NCBI RefSeq assembly: GCF_018388425.1
Contig: NZ_CP074406.1
Location: 1,054,001-1,118,000, forward strand
Length of the DNA stretch: 64,000 nt
DNA from: Nocardioides faecalis
GTDB taxonomy: Bacteria > Actinomycetota > Actinomycetes > Propionibacteriales > Nocardioidaceae
Direction of reading: 5' to 3'
Shown here: positions 18,799 to 27,156 of the stretch, in pieces
Numbering within the stretch: position 1 is the first letter of the stretch
Layout of the letters: each line of letters begins with the position of its first letter
Position numbers and translations under genes: made by a program
The notes under the pieces: generated by a model
What the model saw: the letters and a program-made list of their open reading frames with translations, nothing else
Told to the model about the DNA's origin: nothing
The model's database searches: none

Positions 18799-20054
18799 GG
18801 GCCGCGTTCCGCCGCGGCTTCGGCGGCGCGCTCGTCGCCGGTGCCGCCGCCCTCGCGGTCGCTCCGCTGCCGATGCTGACCGCGCCGGCCTCCGCTGCGC
18901 CGACGAAGGTCACGATGGAGATCGACTGCACGCTGCCGGTCTTCAACAGGGACTTCGACTGGACCGCCGAGGTCACCGCGAGCGCCGTCACCGACGGCAC
19001 GAACACGTCGCTGTCGCTGGCGTTCAGCGACATGCCGGGTGTGGCGCCGGTCCCGGTGAACAAGCAGAACATCTCCGGGACGCTCGTCGCCGACGTCGAC
19101 GGCAAGTCCGTCACGATGAAGGGGACGCGCAACGTCACCGCCGCCTCGAACGCTCCCGTCGGTGCTCCCACCGTCACGGCGTCGATCCCCGGCTCGACGG
19201 ATCCGATCGACGTCTCCATCCTCACGTTCGACATGGTGGTGGCCGGTATCGAGATCAAGTGCAAGCCGGAGACCTCGGGCGCGGTGGGCGCGGTGGCGGT
19301 GGAGACCGGCACGCTGCCTACGGCGAGCCCGACCCCCACGGTCACCCCCACCCCCACTCCCACGCCCACCCCGACCAAGCCGGAGTCGACGCCGACGAAG
19401 GCCCAGGGTGCCAAGAAGGGCGTGCCGGCCAAGGGCAAGGCGAGCTTCGACTGCAAGCTGATGACGCTCGGCAGCCCGTTCAAGTACAACCCGACCGTGA
19501 CCGTCTCCGGCGCCCGCGCCAAGGAGGGCGACAGCAAGGTCTCCATCAGCGCGAAGTTCTCCGAGATCCCCGGCCTGGCGCCGGTCCCGATCGAGAACGG
19601 CACGATGAAGATCACCGCCGCGGCCAAGATCGACGGCAAGAACGTCTCGTTCTCGCACTCCTCGACGGTCAACGCGCCCACCTACGGCACGGTCGCGGTG
19701 CCGACCCTGACCTCGACGGTGGAGACGGACAACGACCAGGTCCCGGTCGAGATCACCGCCTTCAAGTTCGACTTCGGTGAGATGTCCGGGCTGACCGTCT
19801 ACTCCGACTGCAAGGGCGGCGGCAAGCTCAGCCGGATGACCGTCGGTGTCGGCGAGAAGGCTGTCAACGAGGTCGGCGACGACGTCGCCGGCGGCGGCAG
19901 CGCGGGCGGCGGTACTCCCGCGGCCGGCGGTTCGTCCCTGCCCGGCACCGGTGCCGGCGCGCCGCTCGCGGCCATCGGTCTGTGGGCGGGTGCGCTGGCC
20001 CTGTTCGGCGCGGCGGTCTTCCTGCTGGTCCCGCGCTCGCGCATCCAGGCCTAG
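18795..20054 (+). CDS. Sortase-anchored surface protein with two Cys-bracketed beta domains (LPGTG)
   Basis: The ATG overlaps the preceding stop. The 419-residue protein has a signal peptide ('...APASA', 1-36). Two homologous domains follow: 'TMEIDCTLPVF...IEIKCKP' (about 40-160) and 'SFDCKLMTLG...VYSDCKG' (about 217-340). They are joined by a TPTPTP-rich linker. Each begins and ends with a Cys, probably a disulfide, and carries 'FS(D/E)(M/I)PG(V/L)APVP'. A Gly/Ser-rich stretch leads to LPGTG, a membrane helix and 'RSRIQA'. The domain recurs in the 33140 protein and in the 10934 protein, and may be the DUF6801-type domain of actinobacteria. Probably attached by the class E sortase. The ligand is unknown. 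Confidence 0.8.
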   Translation: MRAAFRRGFGGALVAGAAALAVAPLPMLTAPASAAPTKVTMEIDCTLPVFNRDFDWTAEVTASAVTDGTNTSLSLAFSDMPGVAPVPVNKQNISGTLVADVDGKSVTMKGTRNVTAASNAPVGAPTVTASIPGSTDPIDVSILTFDMVVAGIEIKCKPETSGAVGAVAVETGTLPTASPTPTVTPTPTPTPTPTKPESTPTKAQGAKKGVPAKGKASFDCKLMTLGSPFKYNPTVTVSGARAKEGDSKVSISAKFSEIPGLAPVPIENGTMKITAAAKIDGKNVSFSHSSTVNAPTYGTVAVPTLTSTVETDNDQVPVEITAFKFDFGEMSGLTVYSDCKGGGKLSRMTVGVGEKAVNEVGDDVAGGGSAGGGTPAAGGSSLPGTGAGAPLAAIGLWAGALALFGAAVFLLVPRSRIQA

Positions 20055-20069
20055 CACCGCTCGCAACGC

Positions 20070-20116
20070 CTCGGCCCCCGCCGACCGCAAGGTCGGCGGG
20101 GGCCGAGTTCTTTTTG
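20070..20116 (+). terminator. Rho-independent terminator of the importer/surface operon
   Basis: A perfect 17-bp stem (CTCGGCCCCCGCCGACC with its complement, loop GCAA) is followed by TTCTTTTT. It is the clearest intrinsic terminator in the window. Confidence 0.9.
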
Positions 20117-20153
20117 CCCGCGGCCGCCTCGGGCCCGGCGTCCCGAGATGCGA

Positions 20154-20187
20154 CGAGCCCCCGGGACCTTGCGGTCCCGGGGGCTCG
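20154..20187 (-). terminator. Hairpin terminator of the minus-strand pair
   Basis: CGAGCCCCCGGGACC pairs over 15 bp with its complement around a 4-nt loop, 21 bp after the stop of the 20209 gene. On the minus strand it is not followed by a long T run. Confidence 0.65.
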
Positions 20188-20208
20188 GTGTGCAGCAGCG
20201 GTGCGGAC

Positions 20209-21051
20209 TCAGTAGGTGAACGAGCGCGCCGCCTTGAAGCCGGTGGCGCTGAGCTTGTCGACCGAGATCGGCTTCGCGGGCGAGGCGATCTCGTTGCGGT
20301 AGACCAGCGGCGGCAGGCCCTGCTCGGCCGAGAGCCGGTCGAAGAGCTCGGCGTTGCGCGGCGGCAGCTCGGGGTGCGTGAGGTTGTAGACCCCGCTCAG
20401 GTCGTTCTCGATGGCGTGCACGACGGCGTCGGCGGCGTCGTTGACCTGCAGCCGGTAGAGCAGCGCCTCGCCGGAGAACGGGACGGAGCCGCCCAGGTAC
20501 TTGTGCGCCATCGCGACCTTCTCGCCGATCGGCGGGTCGCCCTCGCCGAAGATGTCGCCACAGCGCAGGACGACCGCCCGGTCGCCGGCGCGGCCGTAGG
20601 CGGCCTCCATGAGCAGGAAGTTCGCCGGGCTCGGGTCGGAGGACTCGGTGACGGGGGAGTCCTCGTCGATCACGTCGAGGTGGTTCGCCGCGTCGCCGTA
20701 CACCGACAGCGACGAGAGCGAGACCAGCTTGGTCTCAGGCCCAGCGGCCGCGACGACGTTCTCGGCGGTCTTCACGAGGATCTCGCGGTAGGTGACCGCG
20801 CGCTCCTCGGGCGTCATCGAGTTCGCCGCCGACGGGCCGGCGGTCACGACGACCGCGTCCATGCCGGCCACCGCGCTGTTCACCGTCTCGGCGTCGGAGC
20901 CGCGCAGCACGACGGCCTTGCCGAAGCGCTCCTTGAGCCGGGCCACCTTCTCCTCACTGGTGGCGGTGACGGTCACGTCGTGGCCGAGCTCCTTGAGGCG
21001 CTCGGCGGCGGCGGAGCCGACGAAGCCGGCACCGATCACGAGAATCTTCAC
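20209..21051 (-). CDS. NAD(P)-binding extended-SDR (epimerase/reductase-like) protein
   Basis: The 280-residue Rossmann protein starts 'MKILVIGAGFVGSAAAERL' with the GxGxxG motif. It has an extended/atypical SDR body: 'VSLSSLSVYGDAANHLD', 'VVLRCGDIFGEGD', 'RLQVNDAADAV'. The usual YxxxK is not obvious; 'LLMEAAYG' takes its place. Members reduce carbonyls or double bonds or epimerise sugars; divinyl-chlorophyllide reductase is one extended-SDR relative in tetrapyrrole metabolism, but I see no specific match to it. It overlaps the end of the RCCR-like gene 21048-21863 by four bases, so the two are translated together from element D. Confidence 0.75.
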   Translation of the reverse strand: MKILVIGAGFVGSAAAERLKELGHDVTVTATSEEKVARLKERFGKAVVLRGSDAETVNSAVAGMDAVVVTAGPSAANSMTPEERAVTYREILVKTAENVVAAAGPETKLVSLSSLSVYGDAANHLDVIDEDSPVTESSDPSPANFLLMEAAYGRAGDRAVVLRCGDIFGEGDPPIGEKVAMAHKYLGGSVPFSGEALLYRLQVNDAADAVVHAIENDLSGVYNLTHPELPPRNAELFDRLSAEQGLPPLVYRNEIASPAKPISVDKLSATGFKAARSFTY

Positions 21052-21863
21052 TTGGTCTCCTCCATCTGGCGCAGTCCGGCACGGACCGCGACCAGCTCCT
21101 CGACGCGTTCGGCGCCGAGGAATCGCTTGGACAGTTCATTCATCGGGTCGAGCGTGTAGCCGTTGGTGCGGATCGTGTGGTCGCGCTCGCGGAGGGCGGC
21201 GCGCTCCTCGGCGGGCACCGGCTGGGCGTCGGCCACCCAGCCCAGCCAGGTGTCCACGCGGCGGTGGACATCCTCGCGCAGCGCCGCCACCACGTCGTCG
21301 GAGCGGTCCGCGACGTAGGAGTTGGCGACCGGCGAGGTGTAGGCGCGCATGTAGGTGCCGTGGCTGACCGACCAGGTGAACCGGTCGTCGCCGCGGAGCT
21401 TCAGCCAGCCCTCGTTCTGCGGGCTGTAGTAGCGCTCCAGGTAGTCGGTGTCGGTCATCAGGTCCCGGCGGGCGACGAAGTCGCTGTAGTGGAAGACCTG
21501 CGGCACCGTGCCGAAGACGATGATCAGGTGCGGCACGTCGATGTGCGGGCCGAGCCAGACCTGGAGGTTCATGTCCAGGATGGACGCGCTGCGGTTGCCG
21601 ATCCAGGAGTGGACCAGCCACTCCGCGCCGTTGTCCGCGTCTCCGGTGAACGTGTTGAGGGAGCCCTCGTAGCTGCCGTCCTCGGTCTGCCAGTAGCCGA
21701 GGCCTTCGCTGGTGGGGTGCGCGGTGACGGGCAGGGCAGCGGTGACCTTGTCCTTCGCCTCGCTGAGGATCTCCCAGAATTGGGCCCAGAGATCGTGGCT
21801 GTCGACGTCGGGCGCCTCAGCCAGGAACTCGTGGATGGTCTTGGTCTGCGTGCTGCTGCTCAC
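21048..21863 (-). CDS. RCCR-like protein, paralogue 2
   Basis: The GTG start is just inside element D. The 271-residue protein parallels paralogue 1 block for block: 'GAEWLVHSWIGN' (79-90), 'IDVPHLIIVFG' (108-118), 'DYLERYYSPQNEGW' (140-153), 'YMRAYTSPVA' (171-180), 'RVDTWLGWV' (202-210) and 'LDPMNELSKRFLG' (238-250). Plant RCCR has 'DYLKEYYQDT' and 'LFVRSAFSP' at the matching places. The catalytic Glu154 position is Val116 here, while Asp239 sits near plant Asp291. It may therefore be a binding or partner subunit, or act with a different stereochemistry. It is paired with an NAD(P)-binding SDR and is divergent from the large CoA operon. Confidence 0.72.
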   Translation of the reverse strand: MSSSTQTKTIHEFLAEAPDVDSHDLWAQFWEILSEAKDKVTAALPVTAHPTSEGLGYWQTEDGSYEGSLNTFTGDADNGAEWLVHSWIGNRSASILDMNLQVWLGPHIDVPHLIIVFGTVPQVFHYSDFVARRDLMTDTDYLERYYSPQNEGWLKLRGDDRFTWSVSHGTYMRAYTSPVANSYVADRSDDVVAALREDVHRRVDTWLGWVADAQPVPAEERAALRERDHTIRTNGYTLDPMNELSKRFLGAERVEELVAVRAGLRQMEETK

Positions 21864-21875
21864 GTAGCCAGCGTA

Positions 21876-21890
21876 TAGATATATGATCTA
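21876..21890. promoter_or_regulatory. Regulon element D (divergent RCCR-like 2 / CoA operon)
   Basis: TAGATATATGATCTA has 5-bp inverted arms (TAGAT/ATCTA) around ATATG. It lies between the 21863(-) and 21909(+) starts. TATGAT and TATTCT serve as -10 candidates for the plus strand. Confidence 0.65.
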
Positions 21891-21908
21891 TTCTGCCAGG
21901 AGGTGCCC

Positions 21909-22250
21909 ATGATCGTCGTCGTCAGCCAAGCGTGGACCAAGCCGTCGGAGGAACACGCCGCGGCCTACGTCGCGCTGAGCGAGGAATTCGGCCGGTTCTT
22001 CCGGACCCAGCCGGGCTTCCGCGGGCGGCGACTGCTGCGCGGCGTGGAGAACCCTTGGCACTTCACCCACCTGCGCTGGTTCGACTCCGTCGAGGCCTAC
22101 GAGGCGTGCACCACCGCGGAGGGCTACGTCGCCCACACCGAGGCGATGTACGAGCACCTCCAGCCGTACGAGTCCTACCCCCGCGAGTACCTCGAGGTCG
22201 TCCTCGACGAGCCCGACCCCACCCCCGAGCGCGGCGGTGTCGGTCAGTGA
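21909..22250 (+). CDS. Dimeric alpha/beta-barrel (ABM/IsdG-fold) monooxygenase-like protein
   Basis: The ATG at 21909, preceded by AGGAGG with five bases spacing, is preferred over an in-frame GTG six bases earlier. The 113-residue protein shows the ferredoxin-like dimeric barrel pattern: 'MIVVVSQAWTKP', a helix 'EEFGRFFRTQPGFRGRRLLRG' and 'HFTHLRWFDSVEAYEA'. The fold includes antibiotic-biosynthesis monooxygenases and heme-degrading IsdG/HmoA proteins. The IsdG Asn-Trp-His catalytic set is not clearly recognisable. As first gene of a 13-gene operon in a tetrapyrrole-type island, it could be a cofactorless oxygenase on a bilin fragment. That is inference. Confidence 0.7.
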   Translation: MIVVVSQAWTKPSEEHAAAYVALSEEFGRFFRTQPGFRGRRLLRGVENPWHFTHLRWFDSVEAYEACTTAEGYVAHTEAMYEHLQPYESYPREYLEVVLDEPDPTPERGGVGQ

Positions 22251-22951
22251 CCACCTTCGTCCTCGTGCACGGCGCCTTCCGCGGCGGCTGGGCCTGGCGG
22301 CGGGTGCGCCCGCTGCTGCTCGCCGCCGGGCACGACGTGCACGCCCCGAGCCTGCTGGGCTCCGGCGAGCACGCCGCCCACCTCGGTGCGGTGAGCGGCC
22401 TGCAGGTGTGGGTCGACCAGGTCTCCCGCCTGCTCGAGCTGGAGGACCTGTACGACGTGGTGCTGGTCGGGCACAGCCAGGGCGGTCTGGTCACCACGGG
22501 TGTGGCCGCGGCCGTGCCCGAGCGGATCGGCCTGCTGGTGCACCTCGACGCCGCGCTGCCGCTGCCCGGCCAGCGGGCCGTCGACCTGCTCGGCGCCCCC
22601 GCGGCGCTGCCCGCGCGCGAGACCCACGTGCCGCCGCAGCCGGCCGCGGCCGCCGGCGAGCACGACCCGGCCACGGCCGCCTGGCTGGACGCGCGCACCA
22701 CCGCCTCGCCGGTCGCCGTCGCGCTGGACCCCGTCGTCGCCGTACCGCCGCAGGTGCGTGAGATGCACGCCTTCTGCTCACAGACCCCCGAGGGCTACCC
22801 CTCGAGAGCCGTCCGGGCCCGCCTGGACGCCGCCGGCACGAGCTACCGACTGCTCGTGGCCGGTCACGACGCCCCACTCTCTGCACCCGAACTGGTCGCC
22901 GAGCTCCTGCTCGACGCGGCCGCAGAGAACGATGAAAGGAACGACGGATGA
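22247..22951 (+). CDS. Alpha/beta hydrolase, plant methylesterase (MES)/pheophorbidase-like
   Basis: The GTG start overlaps the upstream stop. The 234-residue protein opens 'TTFVLVHGAFRGGWAWRRVRPLL' and continues 'AAGHDVHAPSLLGSGEHAAHL', closely following plant MES proteins ('FVLVHG..HGAWCW..L.P.L...GHKV.A.DL.ASG'). The nucleophile is in 'GHSQGG' and the catalytic His in 'VAGHDAP'. In plants MES16 and pheophorbidase remove the ring-E carboxymethyl ester from chlorophyll catabolites. The same clade also holds bacterial EstC-type esterases and hydroxynitrile lyases. The context favours demethylation of a tetrapyrrole ester, but the sequence alone does not prove the substrate. Confidence 0.72.
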   Translation: MTTFVLVHGAFRGGWAWRRVRPLLLAAGHDVHAPSLLGSGEHAAHLGAVSGLQVWVDQVSRLLELEDLYDVVLVGHSQGGLVTTGVAAAVPERIGLLVHLDAALPLPGQRAVDLLGAPAALPARETHVPPQPAAAAGEHDPATAAWLDARTTASPVAVALDPVVAVPPQVREMHAFCSQTPEGYPSRAVRARLDAAGTSYRLLVAGHDAPLSAPELVAELLLDAAAENDERNDG

Positions 22952-23508
22952 GCGTGCAGCCCGGCTGGGAAGGCCGATTCTTCGAGGACTTCACCGTGGG
23001 GGACGTCTACCGTCACCCGCTCGGTCGCACGGTCACGGAGTACGACAACATCTCGTTCTCGCTGCTGACGATGAACACCAACCAGATGCACTTCAACTCC
23101 GTCTACGCCGCGCAGTCGGAGTTCGAGAAGCCGCTGGTCGTCTCCACCCTCACCGTCGCGATCGCGGTCGGGCAGAGCGTCACCGACCTCACCCAGAACG
23201 CCTTCGCCAACCTGGGCTGGGACGAGATCCGGATGACCCACCCGGTCTTCGCGGGCGACACCCTGTTCAGCGAGTCGGTCGTGCTGGAGAAGCGTGAGTC
23301 CTCCTCGCGCCCGCACGCCGGCATCGTCACCGTCAAGACCCGCACCCTGAACCAGAACGGCGACGAGGTCTGCTCCTTCAAGCGGACGTTCTACGTCTAC
23401 AAGACCGGTGCCGAGCAGCTCGAGGGCATCTTCCCCGAGGGCAAGCGGCCGATCACCGAAGGCACCCCGCTCGCCGACGCCGCCGACTCCGCCGACGCAG
23501 GGGCCTGA
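22948..23508 (+). CDS. MaoC-family hydratase, mesaconyl-CoA / beta-methylmalyl-CoA dehydratase type
   Basis: The 186-residue hot-dog protein begins 'GRFFEDFTVGDVYRHPLGRTVTEYDN', the opening seen in MaoC-like mesaconyl-CoA hydratases and beta-methylmalyl-CoA dehydratases. 'MHFNSVYAA' takes the place of the hydratase 'N-x-x-H' region (Asn/His near residues 50-53). It would add water across a C=C of a branched unsaturated CoA ester. ATGA overlap couples it to the MES-like gene. A C2-substituted fumaryl- or mesaconyl-CoA is the logical substrate, feeding the HpcH-type lyase at the end of the operon. Confidence 0.75.
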   Translation: MSVQPGWEGRFFEDFTVGDVYRHPLGRTVTEYDNISFSLLTMNTNQMHFNSVYAAQSEFEKPLVVSTLTVAIAVGQSVTDLTQNAFANLGWDEIRMTHPVFAGDTLFSESVVLEKRESSSRPHAGIVTVKTRTLNQNGDEVCSFKRTFYVYKTGAEQLEGIFPEGKRPITEGTPLADAADSADAGA

Positions 23509-23513
23509 GGGCG

Positions 23514-24548
23514 ATGCGGATCACCTTCGCGCCGTGGGGCGAGACGCTGGCCGAGATGGCCGACGCCGCCGCCCGGGCAGAGGCCGCCGGCGCCGAGGCC
23601 GTGTGGGCACCCGAGCTGCACCGCAGCGCGACGGTGACCGCGGCCGCGCTGGTGCAGGCCACCAGCACCGCCCAGGTCGGCACCGCCATCACCTTGGCGT
23701 TCACCCGCAGCCCGATGGTGACCGCGCTCGAGGCGCTCGACCTCGACGAGCTCTCCGACGGCCGCTTCGTCCTCGGCCTGGGCACGGGCGTGCAGCGGCT
23801 CAACGAGGACTGGCACAACGCCCGCTGGGGCAAGCCGGTCACCCACATCCGCGAGACCGTGCGCAACGTGCGGCACTTCGTCGCCAACGCCACCAGCGGT
23901 GAGCCGATGGAGCTCGACGGCGAGCACGAGCCGATGCGGATCCGCGGCTACGAGCGCCCCTACCCGGTGCGCCGCACCGAGATCCCCGTCTACCTGGCCG
24001 CGATGGGCCCGGCGATGACCCGCCTGGCGGGCCGGATCGCCGACGGCTGGATCAGCCACGAGCTGTGCTCGCCGTCGTACCTGAAGGACCGGATCCTGCC
24101 CGAGATCGACGCCGGGATCGACGCCGTCGAGGGCCGCGAGCGCTCCGACATCGAGCTCGTCGTCTCCGCCTGCTGCTCCGTCGCCGCCGACCCGGCGGCC
24201 GCGGTCGACCGGGTGCGCGGCCACGTCGGCTTCTACGCCAGCGTGCGCACCTACGCCGACTTCTTCGGCTTCCACGGCCTCGGCGAGGCCCAGCAGCGGG
24301 TGATCGACGCCTTCCGTGCCGGCGCGGGTGCCGAGCACCTCGCCGCCGCGGTCACCCCCGACATGGTCGACGCGGTCACCCTCAACGGCGACCGCGACCG
24401 GGTCGCGACCCAGCTCGCCGCCTACGAGGGCATCGCCGACGCGGTCAAGCTCTCCGCCCCCACCCACGGCCTGACTCCCGCGGAGATCAGGGCCGGCCAG
24501 GACGAGGTCATCGGCCTCATCGCATCGCTCACAGGAGGTCGGCCGTGA
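23514..24548 (+). CDS. LLM-class (F420-dependent) oxidoreductase
   Basis: The 344-residue luciferase-like TIM barrel has 'AEAAGAEAVWAPELH' (about 22-36), 'GTAITLAFTRSPMV', 'DLDELSDGRFVLGLGTGVQ' (about 78-96) and 'IPVYLAAMGPAMTRLAGRIADGWI'. These are typical of actinobacterial F420-dependent reductases and dehydrogenases (Mer-like). Such enzymes transfer hydride from F420H2 to imines, enones or carbonyls. A low-potential F420H2 reductase would suit reduction of pyrrolic double bonds. It starts five bases after the MaoC stop and ends in overlap with the CoA-transferase. Confidence 0.82.
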   Translation: MRITFAPWGETLAEMADAAARAEAAGAEAVWAPELHRSATVTAAALVQATSTAQVGTAITLAFTRSPMVTALEALDLDELSDGRFVLGLGTGVQRLNEDWHNARWGKPVTHIRETVRNVRHFVANATSGEPMELDGEHEPMRIRGYERPYPVRRTEIPVYLAAMGPAMTRLAGRIADGWISHELCSPSYLKDRILPEIDAGIDAVEGRERSDIELVVSACCSVAADPAAAVDRVRGHVGFYASVRTYADFFGFHGLGEAQQRVIDAFRAGAGAEHLAAAVTPDMVDAVTLNGDRDRVATQLAAYEGIADAVKLSAPTHGLTPAEIRAGQDEVIGLIASLTGGRP

Positions 24549-25762
24549 AGCCGCTCGAGGACATCAGGATCATCTCGCTGGAGCAGTACGGCGCCGGCCC
24601 GTTCGGCAGCGTGCACCTTGCCGACCTCGGCGCCGAGGTCATCAAGATCGAGGACCCCAGCGTCGGTGGCGACGTGGGCCGCTACGTGCCGCCGTACTTC
24701 ACGGGAGAGGACTCGCTGTTCTTCGAGACCTTCAACCGCAACAAGAAGTCGATCTCGCTCGACATCAAGACCCCCGCCGGGCGCGCGGTCTTCGAGGACC
24801 TGGTCCGCAACGCCGACGCCGTCTACTCCAACCTGCGCGGGGACGTGCCGGAGAAGATCGGCATCACCTACGACCAGCTCAAGCACCTCAACCCGGCGAT
24901 CGTGTGCTGCTCGCTCACCGGCTTCGGCATGACCGGGCCGCGGATGAAGGAGCCGGGCTACGACTACGTGCTGCAGGGCCTGGCCGGCTGGATGGAGCTG
25001 ACCGGCGAGCCCGACGGCCCGCCCACCAAGTCCGGCCTGTCGCTGGTCGACTTCTCCGGCGGCTACGTCGCGGCGCTGTCGCTGATGGCCGGCCTGCACG
25101 CCGCCAAGCGCGACGGCATCGGCATGGACTGCGACGTCAGCCTCTACGACACCGCGATGGCGATGCTGACCTACCCGGCGACGTGGCACCTCAACGCCGG
25201 CTACACCCCGAGCCGCACCAGCCACTCCGCGCACCCCTCGCTGGTGCCGTTCCAGGCGTTCGAGGCCTCCGACGGCTGGTTCGTCGTGGGTTGTGCCAAG
25301 GAGAAGTTCTGGAAGCGGCTGGCCGAGGTCCTCGGGCACCCGGAGTGGGCCGAGGAGGGCTCGCCGTACGCGAGCTTCTCGGGGCGCAACGAGCGCCGCG
25401 AGGAGCTCATCGCCGAGCTCGACGCCATCTTCGCGACCAACACCGTGGAGCACTGGCTCTCGCTGTGCTACCCGGCCGCGATCCCGTGCGGACCGATCAA
25501 CGACGTCGAGGCGGCGCTCAAGGACGAGCACCTGATCGCGCGCAACATGCTGGTGGAGACCGACCACCCGCGCTACGGCACGGTCAAGCAGGTCGCCTCG
25601 CCGGTCAAGGTCGGCGCCGAGGTGCCCGACTACGTCCGCGCGCCGCAGCGCAACGAGCACTTCACCGAGGTGCTCACCGGGGTCGCCGGGTACGACGCCG
25701 AGAGGATCGCCGAGCTGCGTGCAGCCGGCGCGTTCGGGGACGTGCCGGCGGTCGAGGGCTGA
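24545..25762 (+). CDS. Family III (CaiB/BaiF) CoA-transferase
   Basis: The 405-residue protein starts at a GTG overlapping the previous stop. It has the family opening 'LEDIRIISLEQYGAGPFGSVHLADLGAEVIKIE', 'NRNKKSISLDI', and the probable catalytic Asp in 'SLVDFSGG'. Family III enzymes move CoA from a donor such as succinyl-CoA to a carboxylic acid; mesaconate, citramalate and itaconate are known substrates. Here it would activate an alkyl-substituted dicarboxylic acid. A second copy lies at 41463-42659, suggesting two different acids are activated. Confidence 0.88.
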   Translation: MKPLEDIRIISLEQYGAGPFGSVHLADLGAEVIKIEDPSVGGDVGRYVPPYFTGEDSLFFETFNRNKKSISLDIKTPAGRAVFEDLVRNADAVYSNLRGDVPEKIGITYDQLKHLNPAIVCCSLTGFGMTGPRMKEPGYDYVLQGLAGWMELTGEPDGPPTKSGLSLVDFSGGYVAALSLMAGLHAAKRDGIGMDCDVSLYDTAMAMLTYPATWHLNAGYTPSRTSHSAHPSLVPFQAFEASDGWFVVGCAKEKFWKRLAEVLGHPEWAEEGSPYASFSGRNERREELIAELDAIFATNTVEHWLSLCYPAAIPCGPINDVEAALKDEHLIARNMLVETDHPRYGTVKQVASPVKVGAEVPDYVRAPQRNEHFTEVLTGVAGYDAERIAELRAAGAFGDVPAVEG

Positions 25763-27156
25763 TGATCGCGCCGGACCTGGCCGCCTGGGCGGTCGGGGAG
25801 CTCGACGTGCCCGCCGAGGTGCAGCACGCCGCGAAGCGACACCTGCTCGACGGCCTGGGCAACGCGGTCGCCGGTGCGCGCGCCGGCGCCGCGGCCCCGG
25901 CGGTGAGCGTCGCCGCCGGCCTCGGCGGCCCGGCGGAGGCCACGATCCTCGGCTGCACCGACCGGGTCTCCGCGCCGGCCGCCGCGCTGGCCAACGGCAC
26001 GCTGGTGCACGCGCTGGACTTCGACGACACCCACGCCGGCGGGCTGGTGCACGCCACCGCCGTCGTGCTGCCGGCCGTGCTCGCGGTGGGTGAGCAGGTC
26101 GGTGCCCGCGGCCGGGACCTGCTCGACGCCGCGGTGGTCGGCTACGAGGTCGCCTGCCGCGTCGCCGGTGCCGCGCCGCACCGCTTCCACGCCGGCGGCC
26201 TGCACGCCACGATGGTGGCCGGCGTCTTCTCCTCGGCGGCCGTCGCGGCCCGGCTCATGGGGCTGGACGCGGCGACGACGACGAGTGCGCTGGGCATCGC
26301 CGGCAGCCAGGCCGGCGGCCTGCTCGCCTTCCTCGCCACCGGGGCCAGCACCAAGCAGCTGCACCCCGGCTTCGCCTCGCAGTCCGGCATCCTCGCCGCG
26401 CGGCTCGCCGCCGCCGGCGCCACCGGCCCGGAGACCGTCTTCGACGGCCCGCACGGTGTGTACGACGCCCTGGCCACCGGTCAGGTCGACACCGGCTTCA
26501 TCCTGCGCGACCTCGGCTCGACCGAGGCTGCCACGTGGCAGACCACGCAGATCGGGATCAAGCCGTGGCCGACCTGCCAGCTGGCGCACGCCACGATGGC
26601 TGCCGCGCAGGTGGCCCTGGCGCAGGCCGGCGTCGATGCCTCGGCGGTGCGCGCGGTGTCCGCGCAGGTGCACCCGGACTCGGCGTCGGTGGTCTGCGCC
26701 GCCGACCGCGACCTGACCCGGCCCGCGAGCCCGTACGCGGCGAAGTTCAGCCTGCCGTGGAGCGTGGCGGCGATCCTGGTGGACGGTGCCGTCGGCATCG
26801 ACACCTACGCCGAGGCCAACCTGGCCCGGCCCGAGCTGACCGAGCTCGCCGGCCGGATCACTTGGAGCCTCACCCCCGGCGCCGGTGTGGCCGCGGATGC
26901 CGCCGGCGACGTGGTGCTCACCCTGGCCGACGGGCGCACCGTCACCGGCCACGTGGACCGCAGCCCCGGCGGCGGCTCGGCGCCGCTGTCCGAGGACGGC
27001 CTGTTCGCCAAGCTGGCCGGCAACGTCGCCGACACCGGGCTCGCCGAGCGCCTGCGAGCCGCCGTGGACGCTCTGCCGAGCGCCGGCGACGCCACCGAGA
27101 TCCTGTCCCTGGCCGCCGCGGCGGCCGTCGTACCCTCCGAGGAGACCACCGCATGA
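25762..27156 (+). CDS. MmgE/PrpD-family protein (2-methylcitrate dehydratase-like)
   Basis: The 464-residue protein carries the family hallmark 'LVHALDFDDTHAGG' (about 79-92) and the two-domain MmgE/PrpD layout, with the lid region around 'CQLAHATMAAAQVAL'. PrpD dehydrates methylcitrate; iminodisuccinate epimerase and cis-aconitate decarboxylase share the fold. It could hydrate, dehydrate, decarboxylate or epimerise a substituted di- or tricarboxylic acid. It shares one base with the end of the CoA-transferase gene. A second member is at 39008-40507. Confidence 0.85.
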   Translation: MIAPDLAAWAVGELDVPAEVQHAAKRHLLDGLGNAVAGARAGAAAPAVSVAAGLGGPAEATILGCTDRVSAPAAALANGTLVHALDFDDTHAGGLVHATAVVLPAVLAVGEQVGARGRDLLDAAVVGYEVACRVAGAAPHRFHAGGLHATMVAGVFSSAAVAARLMGLDAATTTSALGIAGSQAGGLLAFLATGASTKQLHPGFASQSGILAARLAAAGATGPETVFDGPHGVYDALATGQVDTGFILRDLGSTEAATWQTTQIGIKPWPTCQLAHATMAAAQVALAQAGVDASAVRAVSAQVHPDSASVVCAADRDLTRPASPYAAKFSLPWSVAAILVDGAVGIDTYAEANLARPELTELAGRITWSLTPGAGVAADAAGDVVLTLADGRTVTGHVDRSPGGGSAPLSEDGLFAKLAGNVADTGLAERLRAAVDALPSAGDATEILSLAAAAAVVPSEETTA

